Below are positions 55,601 to 63,678 of a stretch of DNA of 64,000 bases, one piece after another. The translations under genes were made by a program, and so were the position numbers. A model generated the notes under the pieces. It had not been told where the DNA came from. It saw only the letters and a program-made list of their open reading frames with translations, and ran no database searches. Each line of letters starts with the position of its first letter. The first letter of the stretch is position 1. This DNA comes from Gammaproteobacteria bacterium (GTDB taxonomy: Bacteria > Pseudomonadota > Gammaproteobacteria > GCA-001735895). The stretch spans positions 1-64,000 of the forward strand of contig JAAEMR010000078.1 in NCBI GenBank assembly GCA_024225395.1. Direction: 5' to 3'.

Positions 55601-56523
55601 TTGCACTGGCCGGTATTATCGTGCGTAACTCTATTCTGCTGGTGGATTTTACCAAGCATGAAGTTGAGGATGGCAGACCGGTAACCGATTCTGTTTTGCT
55701 GGCCTGTAAGGCGAGAACACGTCCGATAGTGGTCACAGCCCTGGCTCTGGTTGGAGGCTCTGCCGTAATAATCTTTGATCCCATCTTTAAAGGCATGGCT
55801 ATATCACTGGCTTTTGGCGTTCTGGTATCAACAATTCTTACGCTGGTCATCATTCCATTAGGGGCAATTACTGTACGTAAATCTTTTGCTGAGAAATCAC
55901 TGGATGCCAGTGGAGCAACCGTATTTGCAGAGCTCCCTTATGACCCGATTCTGGAGGGAGATTACACGGATAATGGAAATGAAGATGATGACTCTGAAAG
56001 AGGGGTTCTTGACTACATATCAGTAGTATTATCTTTTATCTGGATATTTGTTATCTCCATGGTGGTTGCTTTCCGTGATTTTTCAGTCGATCTTGCAACA
56101 GCATTAATTCGTCTGCTGACTAGAAAAAGCAATGAAACTGATACATCAGTTATAACAAAGAATTCAGCTAATGAAAGCTCTGAAAATAAACCACAACCCG
56201 TCATCACGCCCGTGCCGTCCGAAGAAAAAGTTATTCAAACTTCGGCAACGGAAAAAGAGATAGAGAAGCAGCAAGTTGAACTTGAAGATACTCGAGTGGA
56301 TGAGCAACCGGTTAAAAAGAAAGCATCCATTAAAAAGGTTTCAGCTAAAAAATCTGCTGTTAAAAAAGGTTCTACAAAGAAAACGGTTGCTAGCAAACCG
56401 GTGGCAGCAAAAACCACTGAAAAACGCTCAAACGTTAAAAAAGCAGCGGTTAAGAAGGCAACTCCGATCAATAAGAGTAGTCGAAGAGGTATAAGGTTGA
56501 AATCTGATATTGATGATGAATAA
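52657..56523 (+). CDS. RND efflux transporter permease with basic Lys/Ala-rich C-terminal tail
   Basis: MTPRQEDPQISVPMVDVFVRYNGASAQQVSRLATEPLE, SIGILVDDAIVVVENIY; tail PVKKKASIKKVSAKKSAVKKGSTKKTVASKPVAAKTTEKRSNVKKAAVKKATPINKSSRRG. Confidence 0.93.
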   Translation: MTEQTNSKKQQEKSLGLAGGLAKAFIHSPLTPMLLIACFLLGIMGVAMTPRQEDPQISVPMVDVFVRYNGASAQQVSRLATEPLERMLNEMSGVDHVYSAAMRGQGMVTVQFEVGEELESSLVKLYDKISSNMDKIPPGVDQPLVKPKGVDDVPVVTLTLWSNTLDDSIIRLTALDVLQSISMVGNTSQGFVVGGRSDQLKIEVLPERLSGYEISLDQIANTIRTANSELGLGNIESDNLSSTVYAGAFLETVSDIESLVVTIKDGSPVYIRDVAQVTASPSDTSNLVSYYTGPNNLAEGEEEAFAASAVTIAIAKKKGSNGVEVAEDIIAMVDTLRGTVIPDDIHVSVTRDYGESAKNKVNGLILKLFIATAIVVVLIWAALNFRWEPALVVMIVIPVVILATIFYALLTGYTIDRVSLFALIFSIGILVDDAIVVVENIYRRWLIDESTDTSIAIDAVREVGNPTILATFTVIAALLPMGFVRGMMGPYMEPIPALGSFAMLFSVFAAFMFTPWLAMRIKPSMSKLKEMEESEHKQNEWLGNLFKKILIPLITSKTKGRLFLISLFVIFFLSIIMFYTKSVPVKMLPLDNKSEFNVVVNMAEGTALPVTANIVNELAEVILQVDEVTAIQTYAGTASPFNFNGLVRHYYLRTEPWQADLQVQLLSKKERTRSSHEIAEDVRERLQEIIKGNDAVRIQVVEMPPGPPVLQSVVAEVYGPDEKIRRQVARDLEQKFIESPNITDVDTLIADDYKVWRFEVDTEKALRRGISVDTINRTLQMSLGEFILGDVKSGLKLEPTYIIIQVPIEVRADLARLKEMPVPSQLGSSVPLGELGDFYQIEQESIIYHKDLRPVEYVTGETIGRLGAPIYGMFDVIDSLENYTAPDGISLKGTWTAPPDSDAQSGFEWSGEWTVTYETFRDMGMAFGVAIVLIYMLVVLEFGNFSLPAVIMAPIPLTLVGIIPGHWLFGAEFTATSMIGFIALAGIIVRNSILLVDFTKHEVEDGRPVTDSVLLACKARTRPIVVTALALVGGSAVIIFDPIFKGMAISLAFGVLVSTILTLVIIPLGAITVRKSFAEKSLDASGATVFAELPYDPILEGDYTDNGNEDDDSERGVLDYISVVLSFIWIFVISMVVAFRDFSVDLATALIRLLTRKSNETDTSVITKNSANESSENKPQPVITPVPSEEKVIQTSATEKEIEKQQVELEDTRVDEQPVKKKASIKKVSAKKSAVKKGSTKKTVASKPVAAKTTEKRSNVKKAAVKKATPINKSSRRGIRLKSDIDDE

Positions 56524-56540
56524 TCTTTGAGTAAGAGCTA

Positions 56541-57113
56541 ATGATATTTTTAAAAATTAATTATCTGACAGGATCTTTATTCCTTTTTTCTCAAATAGTT
56601 CTTGCAGCGGAGTATGTACCTCCGCCGTCAGGGCCTTATAAATCTTCAGGTATTGTGAATACAAACCTGCAGCATTCCAGTAGTTCTGCAAAAATTTACA
56701 GGTTTCCTTCTGATGGATTAATTCAGTCGGAACCTCGAGTAAAATCTAAACCTGCATATTTTTATAGAAATCAAAGAGATATCAAAACACAGGATATGGT
56801 AACAAAACCGGTCATAGAAGCTGCGCCTGTAGCTCCGGTAATAACTAAACCCGTTGAACCTGATCAGGCTATTGTAGTGAAACCAGTGTCTCCTCCCATG
56901 ACTGGTCACTTCACGGGAAATCCCTGGGCTCCAGATTCTATGCCTCAATCGACTGATCATTATCCCGGGTACTGGAATAATCAACAATATTCATACCCTC
57001 AGCAAAATCCTTATGGGTACGGTAATCAAAATAACTTTATGAATAATGCTATGAATGGCATGCCTTCTCCGTGGTCGGCAATGCCGATGCAACCTTTTTT
57101 TTCAGGCAACTAA
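56541..57113 (+). CDS. secreted Pro/Asn/Tyr/Trp-rich protein
   Basis: Signal peptide, GNPWAPDSMPQSTDHYPGYWNNQQYSYPQQNPYGYGNQNNFMNNAMNGMPSPWSAMP; 17 bp after the RND stop. Confidence 0.7.
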   Translation: MIFLKINYLTGSLFLFSQIVLAAEYVPPPSGPYKSSGIVNTNLQHSSSSAKIYRFPSDGLIQSEPRVKSKPAYFYRNQRDIKTQDMVTKPVIEAAPVAPVITKPVEPDQAIVVKPVSPPMTGHFTGNPWAPDSMPQSTDHYPGYWNNQQYSYPQQNPYGYGNQNNFMNNAMNGMPSPWSAMPMQPFFSGN

Positions 57114-57116
57114 GTA

Positions 57117-57734
57117 ATGAATAAAATTTTAATAACTAGTGTAATGCTACTGATATCTTCTGCCACATTTTCAGAAGCCAGTATCGATATGCATGACCAA
57201 CAAAAAACATTCTTGTTGACCGCACCAGGTACTGTAACCGGAACCAACCAATTACCCTCAGGACAGACTGATTCAAATCGTGCTGTAACCACATTACCGC
57301 AGAATAACCCGGTAAATCGTCAACGTCCTATGCGCTATAAATATGTTGGAGAAAGTACGAAATTCCGTCAGTTTGGTCAGGAACCGGGGCAAAATAATCC
57401 GTGGTTTCAAAACTTTAACTCTCAGTATCCCGGTCGCTCTGCAGATATGAGACAGGCACCATTAACGAACCCCTGGCAATTAGGCGGTATGCCGTCAATG
57501 CGGGGCATGATGAATAATAGTTCGGCACCTCCATATTCAGCAGATTCCTATTCTCCTTATCAACCTGGAAACAATTCGAGTAATGACCGGTTATATCCGG
57601 ATTTTCCGGTTGGTATATATCGAGATACTAATCCTGCAGCTTTTTCAATGCCGTCTCATAATAAAAATTATATGCCGGGATTTAGCGGTGATAATTTTGG
57701 ATTTCCTTTTTCTCCCTTTGGGATGTTTAAATGA
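57117..57734 (+). CDS. secreted Pro/Asn/Met/Trp-rich protein
   Basis: Signal-like N-terminus; NNPWFQNFNSQYPG, TNPWQLGGMPSMRGMM, terminal GFPFSPFGMFK. Confidence 0.7.
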   Translation: MNKILITSVMLLISSATFSEASIDMHDQQKTFLLTAPGTVTGTNQLPSGQTDSNRAVTTLPQNNPVNRQRPMRYKYVGESTKFRQFGQEPGQNNPWFQNFNSQYPGRSADMRQAPLTNPWQLGGMPSMRGMMNNSSAPPYSADSYSPYQPGNNSSNDRLYPDFPVGIYRDTNPAAFSMPSHNKNYMPGFSGDNFGFPFSPFGMFK

Positions 57735-58495
57735 AACTTTCTCAACTCATTGTTTTATTTCAGCTAGGTATTCTGTCAACCTGTGCGGATGCTTTGCAGT
57801 TTACGGCTAATGCGGTTATGTCAACACCGGGCAGGGCGGATGTTTCAACGTATTTGTATTATTCGACTGGACGTATTCGCAAAGAGTTTTTTTATTATGG
57901 TGAACCGGTTATCCAGATATTAGATGCTAATAAACATATTAGCCTGATGTGTTTTACCGACCAGACATTGTGCTATGAAAACAAAACTCTTGAAGAAATA
58001 AATATCGGCATTGAGAAAGCGATTACAACACCCTGTGAAAATAATTCTGCTTTGAGCTGTGAAAATCTGGGGTTGGTGGAGATAAATCAACGCCACGCAG
58101 TTAAATGGAAAATTACAGCTAAAGAAGGTGAGTCTGAAAAAGTTTCAAATTTATGGCTTGATAAAGAGCTCAATATTCCTGTGAAGCATACTTTATTTAA
58201 TGGCACTATTATCGAACTAAAGTGGCTTGGAGATGAAAAGTTAAATAATCGAGAAACGGATAAATGGGCTCAAACTATTAAATTAGCAAATGGGGAAACT
58301 CTGGAAAGTTTTCAATGGTTTGATAAAGAGTTAAAAATTAGTATTCGTGAAACATTTCCTAATGGTAACTCTCAGGAATTACAGCATATCGTGGTTAAGG
58401 AAATAGATAATAAATTATTTTCTATGCCGGTCGGTTATGAAAAAAAAAGTATGAACAATCCTTTAGGGCAGACCGGGAGCTCAGTTAAAAAATAA
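57731..58495 (+). CDS. putative periplasmic protein, possible LolA-like / DUF4412-like fold
   Basis: Signal peptide; TANAVMSTPGRADVSTYLYYSTGRIRKEFFYYGEPVIQILDANKHISLMC; overlaps the preceding ORF by 4 bp. Confidence 0.6.
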   Translation: MKLSQLIVLFQLGILSTCADALQFTANAVMSTPGRADVSTYLYYSTGRIRKEFFYYGEPVIQILDANKHISLMCFTDQTLCYENKTLEEINIGIEKAITTPCENNSALSCENLGLVEINQRHAVKWKITAKEGESEKVSNLWLDKELNIPVKHTLFNGTIIELKWLGDEKLNNRETDKWAQTIKLANGETLESFQWFDKELKISIRETFPNGNSQELQHIVVKEIDNKLFSMPVGYEKKSMNNPLGQTGSSVKK

Positions 58496-58606
58496 CAGAT
58501 TTATCTATATTTCTGGGTAAAACAGGACTTAAAGTGACTGGTTAGGGCTATAATAAAATGGCATGATGCAATTAGCCGATAAAAATAAAAGTAGATATTA
58601 AAAAGT

Positions 58607-59245
58607 ATGATTACAGTCATTGGAAATTTGAAAGGGGGCACAGGTAAAAGTACAGTTGCCTTCAATCTGGCTATCTGGTTGAAAATCCAACGAGGTTCCG
58701 TCGCTTTATTCGACCTTGATCCACAAAAAACTCTAACTGATGTTGTAGATATTCGTGAAGAAGAAGGTTACGAACCCGAATTAGAAGTACTTGACGATGT
58801 TTCGGCCTTGAAGTCATGGAAAAAGAAAAGAAGTGAAGTCATTGTTGATGTCGGAACGGCCGATTTCGAATCCATGAAAATGGCTTTGAAACTGGCTGAC
58901 AGAATTGTAGTTCCCGTTCCTCCCAGTCAGGCCGATATCTGGTCTACTCAACGTTTCATAAAAATCATTCGCGAACAGTGTGGCGGTAACAATAAAATGC
59001 CTAAACTGCTTGGCTTTATTAATCGTGCCGATACTCATCGAGGCGTTAGAGAAACTGATGAAGCTGAAGAAGCATTAGGATATTTAAAAAGTATCCAGCA
59101 TATTAATTTACGCTTATACCAGAGAACAGCATATAGACGCTCATTTAGCGAAGGTTTAGCCGTATTTGAAATGCAACCGACCAGTAAGGCTTCTAAAGAA
59201 ATATTAGATCTGGCGAAACACCTTTACCCCGTAAAAACCAGATAA
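58607..59245 (+). CDS. orphan ParA/MinD-family ATPase
   Basis: Deviant Walker A NLKGGTGKSTVAFNLA; FDLDPQKTLTD; VIVDVGTAD; VVPVPPSQADIWSTQRFIKII; no adjacent parB-like gene. Confidence 0.88.
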   Translation: MITVIGNLKGGTGKSTVAFNLAIWLKIQRGSVALFDLDPQKTLTDVVDIREEEGYEPELEVLDDVSALKSWKKKRSEVIVDVGTADFESMKMALKLADRIVVPVPPSQADIWSTQRFIKIIREQCGGNNKMPKLLGFINRADTHRGVRETDEAEEALGYLKSIQHINLRLYQRTAYRRSFSEGLAVFEMQPTSKASKEILDLAKHLYPVKTR

Positions 59246-59268
59246 ACCCAATGATGGAGAGCTGAGTT

Positions 59269-59910
59269 ATGAGTTTTGGTCGCTGGCTGCTGGTAAATAG
59301 CTTTACTATTATTCTACTTACCCTGTTTTTATTTGGGTATGTTTTTCGAAGCGAACTTCAGTTAGAGAATGCTTTTAATCAACTTTTAAATATTGAACCT
59401 GTACCGGCTTTATCTTTACCTGACTCTTCTAAGTCAATGCCTACAGAAAAAAATCAGGATGCAATTCAACAAAAAGACACTGATATCAAAACAATTTCCA
59501 GCCCCGTCATTGTTGAAAAGAAAGAAACTGATAAAGAAGCTCCTTCAAATTTATCAGCAGTGCCGACGGTATCAACTGTACCCCCGCCAAAGATCGAATC
59601 TGTTGAAATTCAGGGAGAGATAAATCAGCTGTATTTAGCCCGGCAGGCTTACTGGGATAAAAATTATGCGGATGCAATTTATTTTTATCGCCAGCTAATT
59701 CAGCAAAATAGAAATAACCCCGATTATCTGGGAGAACTGGGCAATATTTATTATTCACTGAATGATAACCAGAATGCTTCCAAATTATACTATCAGGCTG
59801 CTATGTTATTTGTGAATCAAAACCAGTCTGACAGGGCACATTTACTGGTTGCTCCTATAGTTGCGATGAATCGAGAGTTAGGGGAAAAACTTAAATTACA
59901 ACTTCAATAG
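59269..59910 (+). CDS. membrane-anchored TPR-like protein
   Basis: N-terminal TM, Pro/Ser/Lys linker, then QGEINQLYLARQAYWDKNYADAIYFYRQLIQQNRNNPDYLGELGNIYYSLNDNQNASKLYYQAAMLF. Confidence 0.72.
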   Translation: MSFGRWLLVNSFTIILLTLFLFGYVFRSELQLENAFNQLLNIEPVPALSLPDSSKSMPTEKNQDAIQQKDTDIKTISSPVIVEKKETDKEAPSNLSAVPTVSTVPPPKIESVEIQGEINQLYLARQAYWDKNYADAIYFYRQLIQQNRNNPDYLGELGNIYYSLNDNQNASKLYYQAAMLFVNQNQSDRAHLLVAPIVAMNRELGEKLKLQLQ

Positions 59911-60158
59911 CTGGTTGTTTCTGGGAAGCTTCTGTTTAAAGCTAAGAGTTAACTGTATACCCCCAAAAGCCCTAAATGCTCCAGGGTTTTTCTCCAGTTG
60001 AATTGGGTTGTAATTTCAATAAAAAGCATTGAAATTAATACAGATTTATATTTTCCGAGTATAAGTAAATCGCTATTTATAACATTTATGTCTATAATAT
60101 CCCTGTTTAGCTGTGTTCCTTAAAGCTAAACTTTAAGTTTATTAATTAGGGTCAATAT

Positions 60159-60614
60159 ATGAGTAATTCAGAAGTGCAAAATAACTCTCAAATCAATCTT
60201 GATACAGGATGCATGGAGCGCCTTGCCGATACATTTGAAAGTAGTGCCAAACGCTGGGAATTAGTTGTATATCCTTCCATGGTTGCATTTGTAGTTCTGG
60301 CTGTTTACGGCTTTTATCTGATCTACACATTGTCACGAGACGTGCATAACATGACCCTGACTTTAACCACCCTGACTATTTCTGTTGATAGAAACATGAA
60401 TGACATGACCAACTCTATTCGCACAATGGACCATACGATGGTCAAGCTGGGGAACAATATTGGTAATATGGATGGGAATATTCAATCCATGACGCAAAAT
60501 ATTGCATCCATGACTCAGAATACAAATGCAATGGCGACCTCAACTTATTATATGCAGCGTAATATTCGTGATGTAGCAAGGCCTATGAATATTATGAGTC
60601 GATTTATGCCATAA
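60159..60614 (+). CDS. single-TM protein with Met-rich heptad-repeat tail
   Basis: TM (VVYPSMVAFVVLAVYGFYLIYTL) followed by NMNDMTNSIRTMDHTMVKLGNNIGNMDGNIQSMTQNIASMTQNTNAM. Confidence 0.7.
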   Translation: MSNSEVQNNSQINLDTGCMERLADTFESSAKRWELVVYPSMVAFVVLAVYGFYLIYTLSRDVHNMTLTLTTLTISVDRNMNDMTNSIRTMDHTMVKLGNNIGNMDGNIQSMTQNIASMTQNTNAMATSTYYMQRNIRDVARPMNIMSRFMP

Positions 60615-60672
60615 CTGAGATTCTTGCCATAAATACAATTTCTTTCCACTGTTTGATGTATAAATACAGGCT

Positions 60673-62175
60673 ATGTTCTACCCTAGAAAAGCAATAGAGA
60701 CCCGTCTAAAGAATCTCGAAAAACATCTGGAACAGGAAAACCCCATTCTAATAGAGGCGGTACAGAGTTTTAAAGAACTGGATAGTATTGCTTATCGCAT
60801 GGGTCTGATTTCCCGTGAAGAATCTTATGCAACACAAATACCCTGGTGGCCTTTAATATCCATTCTAGGTACTTTTTCAGCGGGTAAATCTACCTTTATC
60901 AACTCGTTCCTGGGTACTAAATTACAAACATCGGGTAACCAGGCTGTAGATGATAAATTTACTGTCATTTGTTATACCAATGACGATAAAAGCCGAGTTT
61001 TACCCGGACTGGCGCTTGATGCTGATCCACGATTTCCATTTTTTAATATCAGCGATGATATTGATAAAGTAGCCCCTGGAGAAGGTGAGCGAGTTAATGC
61101 ATATTTACAGCTAAAAACGTCTCCTACCTTACCCATAAAAGGTAAGATACTGATCGATTCACCGGGCTTTGATGCAGATGCGCAAAGAAACTCTACCCTG
61201 AGAATTACCGATCATATTATCGATCTCTCTGATCTTGTGCTGGTATTTTTTGATGCACGTCATCCTGAACCCGGTGCTATGAAAGATACCCTGGAACACC
61301 TGGTTTCTAAATCAATCCAGCGAACCGATTCTACAAAATTTCTGTATATCCTTAATCAAATTGATACAGCAGCTAAAGAAGATAATCCGGAAGAAGTTGT
61401 CGGTGCCTGGCAACGTGCTTTATCTCAGAGTGGTTTAACGGCAGGCAAGTTCTACATGATTTATGATGAATCTTCATCTGACAGTATCCACGATGAAGAA
61501 TTACAGCAACGTTTCAAAATAAAGAAAGATTCTGATTTACAGGCTATCTATGATCGTATGCATCAGGTCGAAACAGAAAGGGCTTACCGGATTGTAGGTG
61601 CAATGGATAAAACGGCAAGTGGTATAGAGAATAAGGCAATACCTGCACTCAAAGCCGCTATCAGAAAGTGGACAAAACGCGTGCTGATAACAGATGCAGC
61701 TCTTTATGGAATCATTATTGGCCTGGGTAGTTATCTGGTTACTTCTCAGAATGCCTGGAATAATCTTTCGCCTTCGACCTTGATCGATGCTTATAATAAC
61801 AATCCACTTATGGGCTTAGGTTACTTTTTACTGACTTTTATAGTAATTTTTGGGATACATGTATTCAGTAGAAAATTATGGGCCACACGCATTTCCAGGC
61901 AACTACCAAGATCTGATATGCCTGGAAACCTGGTCACTGCATTTGAAAAAAATACACAAATATGGAGAAGTGTTTTTAATACATCTCCTCATGGATGGAA
62001 CCGAAGAGTTGCTCGCAAGTTACGCCGGGTGACTGAAAATTCCGGCTTATTTGTACAAAAACTTAATGATAGTTTTGCTAATCCTTCTGGTAGAGAATCT
62101 ACATTAAAGACTCAGGCAACGACTGATATCTCTTCTTTTGATGTTTCGCCACCTGAAACAAAGGTTGATATTTAG
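60673..62175 (+). CDS. dynamin-like GTPase with C-terminal TM segments
   Basis: G1 LGTFSAGKSTFINSFLG, G3 IDSPGFDAD, G4 LNQID; two hydrophobic segments ALYGIIIGLGSYLV and GLGYFLLTFIVIFGIHVF. Confidence 0.82.
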   Translation: MFYPRKAIETRLKNLEKHLEQENPILIEAVQSFKELDSIAYRMGLISREESYATQIPWWPLISILGTFSAGKSTFINSFLGTKLQTSGNQAVDDKFTVICYTNDDKSRVLPGLALDADPRFPFFNISDDIDKVAPGEGERVNAYLQLKTSPTLPIKGKILIDSPGFDADAQRNSTLRITDHIIDLSDLVLVFFDARHPEPGAMKDTLEHLVSKSIQRTDSTKFLYILNQIDTAAKEDNPEEVVGAWQRALSQSGLTAGKFYMIYDESSSDSIHDEELQQRFKIKKDSDLQAIYDRMHQVETERAYRIVGAMDKTASGIENKAIPALKAAIRKWTKRVLITDAALYGIIIGLGSYLVTSQNAWNNLSPSTLIDAYNNNPLMGLGYFLLTFIVIFGIHVFSRKLWATRISRQLPRSDMPGNLVTAFEKNTQIWRSVFNTSPHGWNRRVARKLRRVTENSGLFVQKLNDSFANPSGRESTLKTQATTDISSFDVSPPETKVDI

Positions 62176-62220
62176 CTCCTAAATCCCGATCTGTCCGGTT
62201 CAGAAATCAGGTTTATATGA

Positions 62221-62412
62221 TTATTGAACAAGTAATATCAGTGCAATAACAAACGCAACTACCATAAGCAATGGTTTAATAGCCGACATCCAGTCGTCTT
62301 TTGTCGCTTTAGGAGAGTTCGCTGAGGCATGCTTCAGGCTGGGGTAAATCATGAACATCATGCCTACAATAAATATAGCTGAAATAATTTTTAACCAATC
62401 CACGTTTGTCAC
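62221..62412 (-). CDS. small two-TM membrane protein
   Basis: 63 aa, two hydrophobic segments (IISAIFIVGMMFMIYP; PLLMVVAFVIALILLVQ). Confidence 0.55.
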   Translation of the reverse strand: MTNVDWLKIISAIFIVGMMFMIYPSLKHASANSPKATKDDWMSAIKPLLMVVAFVIALILLVQ

Positions 62413-62500
62413 CTTTATAAATAAGCCATCTCATGAATACTTGAGTTGTGCTTAAAATTTAACCTGAAATACTTTCCAGAATTAAAGCTATTTTGCCCAA

Positions 62501-62532
62501 TAAAAAAGCCGCTTTTAGTATAAAAGCGGCTT
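62501..62532 (-). terminator. intrinsic terminator downstream of the Bax inhibitor-1 family gene
   Basis: AAGCCGCTTTTA-GTA-TAAAAGCGGCTT with A-run on the + strand 5' side (T-run on the minus transcript). Confidence 0.75.
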
Positions 62533-62565
62533 AATGAATACTAACTGAAAATATTATCTACAAGT

Positions 62566-63225
62566 TTAGTCGTCTGAAAATACGCCTAAAATGTGTAAAA
62601 GAGCAGTGAAAATATTCAGAATCGATAAGAACAGGCTGGCAGTAGCCATAATGTAATTTCTTTCACCACCATTAATGATAGATGAAGTTTCAAAAAGAAT
62701 AAAACCACTCATCACTAGAATCACACCAGAACTAACGGCAAGAGCTAAAGCGGGTATGGCCAGAAAGATGTTTAGTAAGCTTGCACCTAACACAACGAAT
62801 ATGCCTACCATCAGGAACCCACCCATGAAGCTGAAGTCCTTACGTGTAGTTAATGCATAACCTGATAAAGCCAGGAAAATAGCTCCTGTTCCGCCCATTG
62901 CTGTCATGACAATAGAAGGGTTAACAGCCAGGTAGTGAGCTAGCAATGGTCCAAGACCAAATCCTAGTAGGCCGGTAAAGGCGAATATTACAGGGATACC
63001 TGAAGCTGTATTAGCCGCTTTTGGTAGTACAAACCAGAGTAGAACTATAGCTGCAATGTTAGCGCCGAGAGCCATACCAAACGAAGCACCTGTCACTACA
63101 CCGATAAATGCCATTATGGCGCTGAAGACTAAAGTCATAGATAACAGGATGTAAGTGTTTCTAATAACTTTGTTAGTTTGTAGAATCGACGCTTCAGAAC
63201 GTTCGATTGTAGAATTTAATTGCAT
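62566..63225 (-). CDS. Bax inhibitor-1 / YccA family membrane protein
   Basis: 219 aa, 7 TM; NKVIRNTYILLSMTLVFSAIMAFIGV, SIINGGERNYIMATASLFLSILNIFTALLHILG. Confidence 0.93.
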   Translation of the reverse strand: MQLNSTIERSEASILQTNKVIRNTYILLSMTLVFSAIMAFIGVVTGASFGMALGANIAAIVLLWFVLPKAANTASGIPVIFAFTGLLGFGLGPLLAHYLAVNPSIVMTAMGGTGAIFLALSGYALTTRKDFSFMGGFLMVGIFVVLGASLLNIFLAIPALALAVSSGVILVMSGFILFETSSIINGGERNYIMATASLFLSILNIFTALLHILGVFSDD

Positions 63226-63426
63226 ATATCTCTCCGATTTAATTGATAATCATTTGACTCAATAATGCTATTTTAGGTTCCATTAAATTTCATATCAAGC
63301 ATTAATATGTTTAAAAAAATATGATTTTAGAACAGTTATATTTACATTGACTCAGCTAATCTGATTTACAAAGGTTAAATAGTGACGATTATTTTTTAAT
63401 CAATGATAAAAAATGTAAAAAAGCCT

Positions 63427-63454
63427 GTGACACGGCTGTTGAAATGATTATAAT
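63427..63454 (+). promoter_or_regulatory. sigma70-type promoter for tRNA-Ser
   Basis: GTGACA (63427-63432), 16 bp, TATAAT (63449-63454), then GC-rich discriminator; about 100 bp upstream of the tRNA. Confidence 0.45.
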
Positions 63455-63552
63455 ACCGCGCTTTCGGGATAACCGAATAAAACGGCGGTTAACCGACGTA
63501 TGAGTTGCACCTCATGTTAACAAGTGTTTTCTCAAAATTTACAATTTATACA

Positions 63553-63640
63553 GGAGAGCTGGCAGAGTGGTCGAATGCGGCGGTCTTGAAAACCGTTGAC
63601 CGGAAACGGTCCATAGGTTCGAATCCTATGCTCTCCGCCA
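63553..63640 (+). tRNA. tRNA-Ser (anticodon UGA)
   Basis: GGAGAGC...GCTCTCC acceptor arm, anticodon loop CTTGAAA, long variable arm, T-loop GTTCGAATC, encoded CCA. Confidence 0.95.
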
Positions 63641-63645
63641 TATAT

Positions 63646-63678
63646 AAGCCCTAAGTAGTTGATACTTGGGGCTTTTTT
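63646..63678 (+). terminator. intrinsic terminator after tRNA-Ser
   Basis: AAGCCCTAAG-TAGTTGATA-CTTGGGGCTT (10-bp stem, one G-U) followed by TTTT. Confidence 0.8.

Noticed and set aside
56235-56494. ORFs in other frames over the RND Lys/Ala tail (56235..56471 -, 56276..56494 +)
   Set aside because: By-products of AAA/GCT-rich repeats; the RND frame is continuous and extends to a normal stop.
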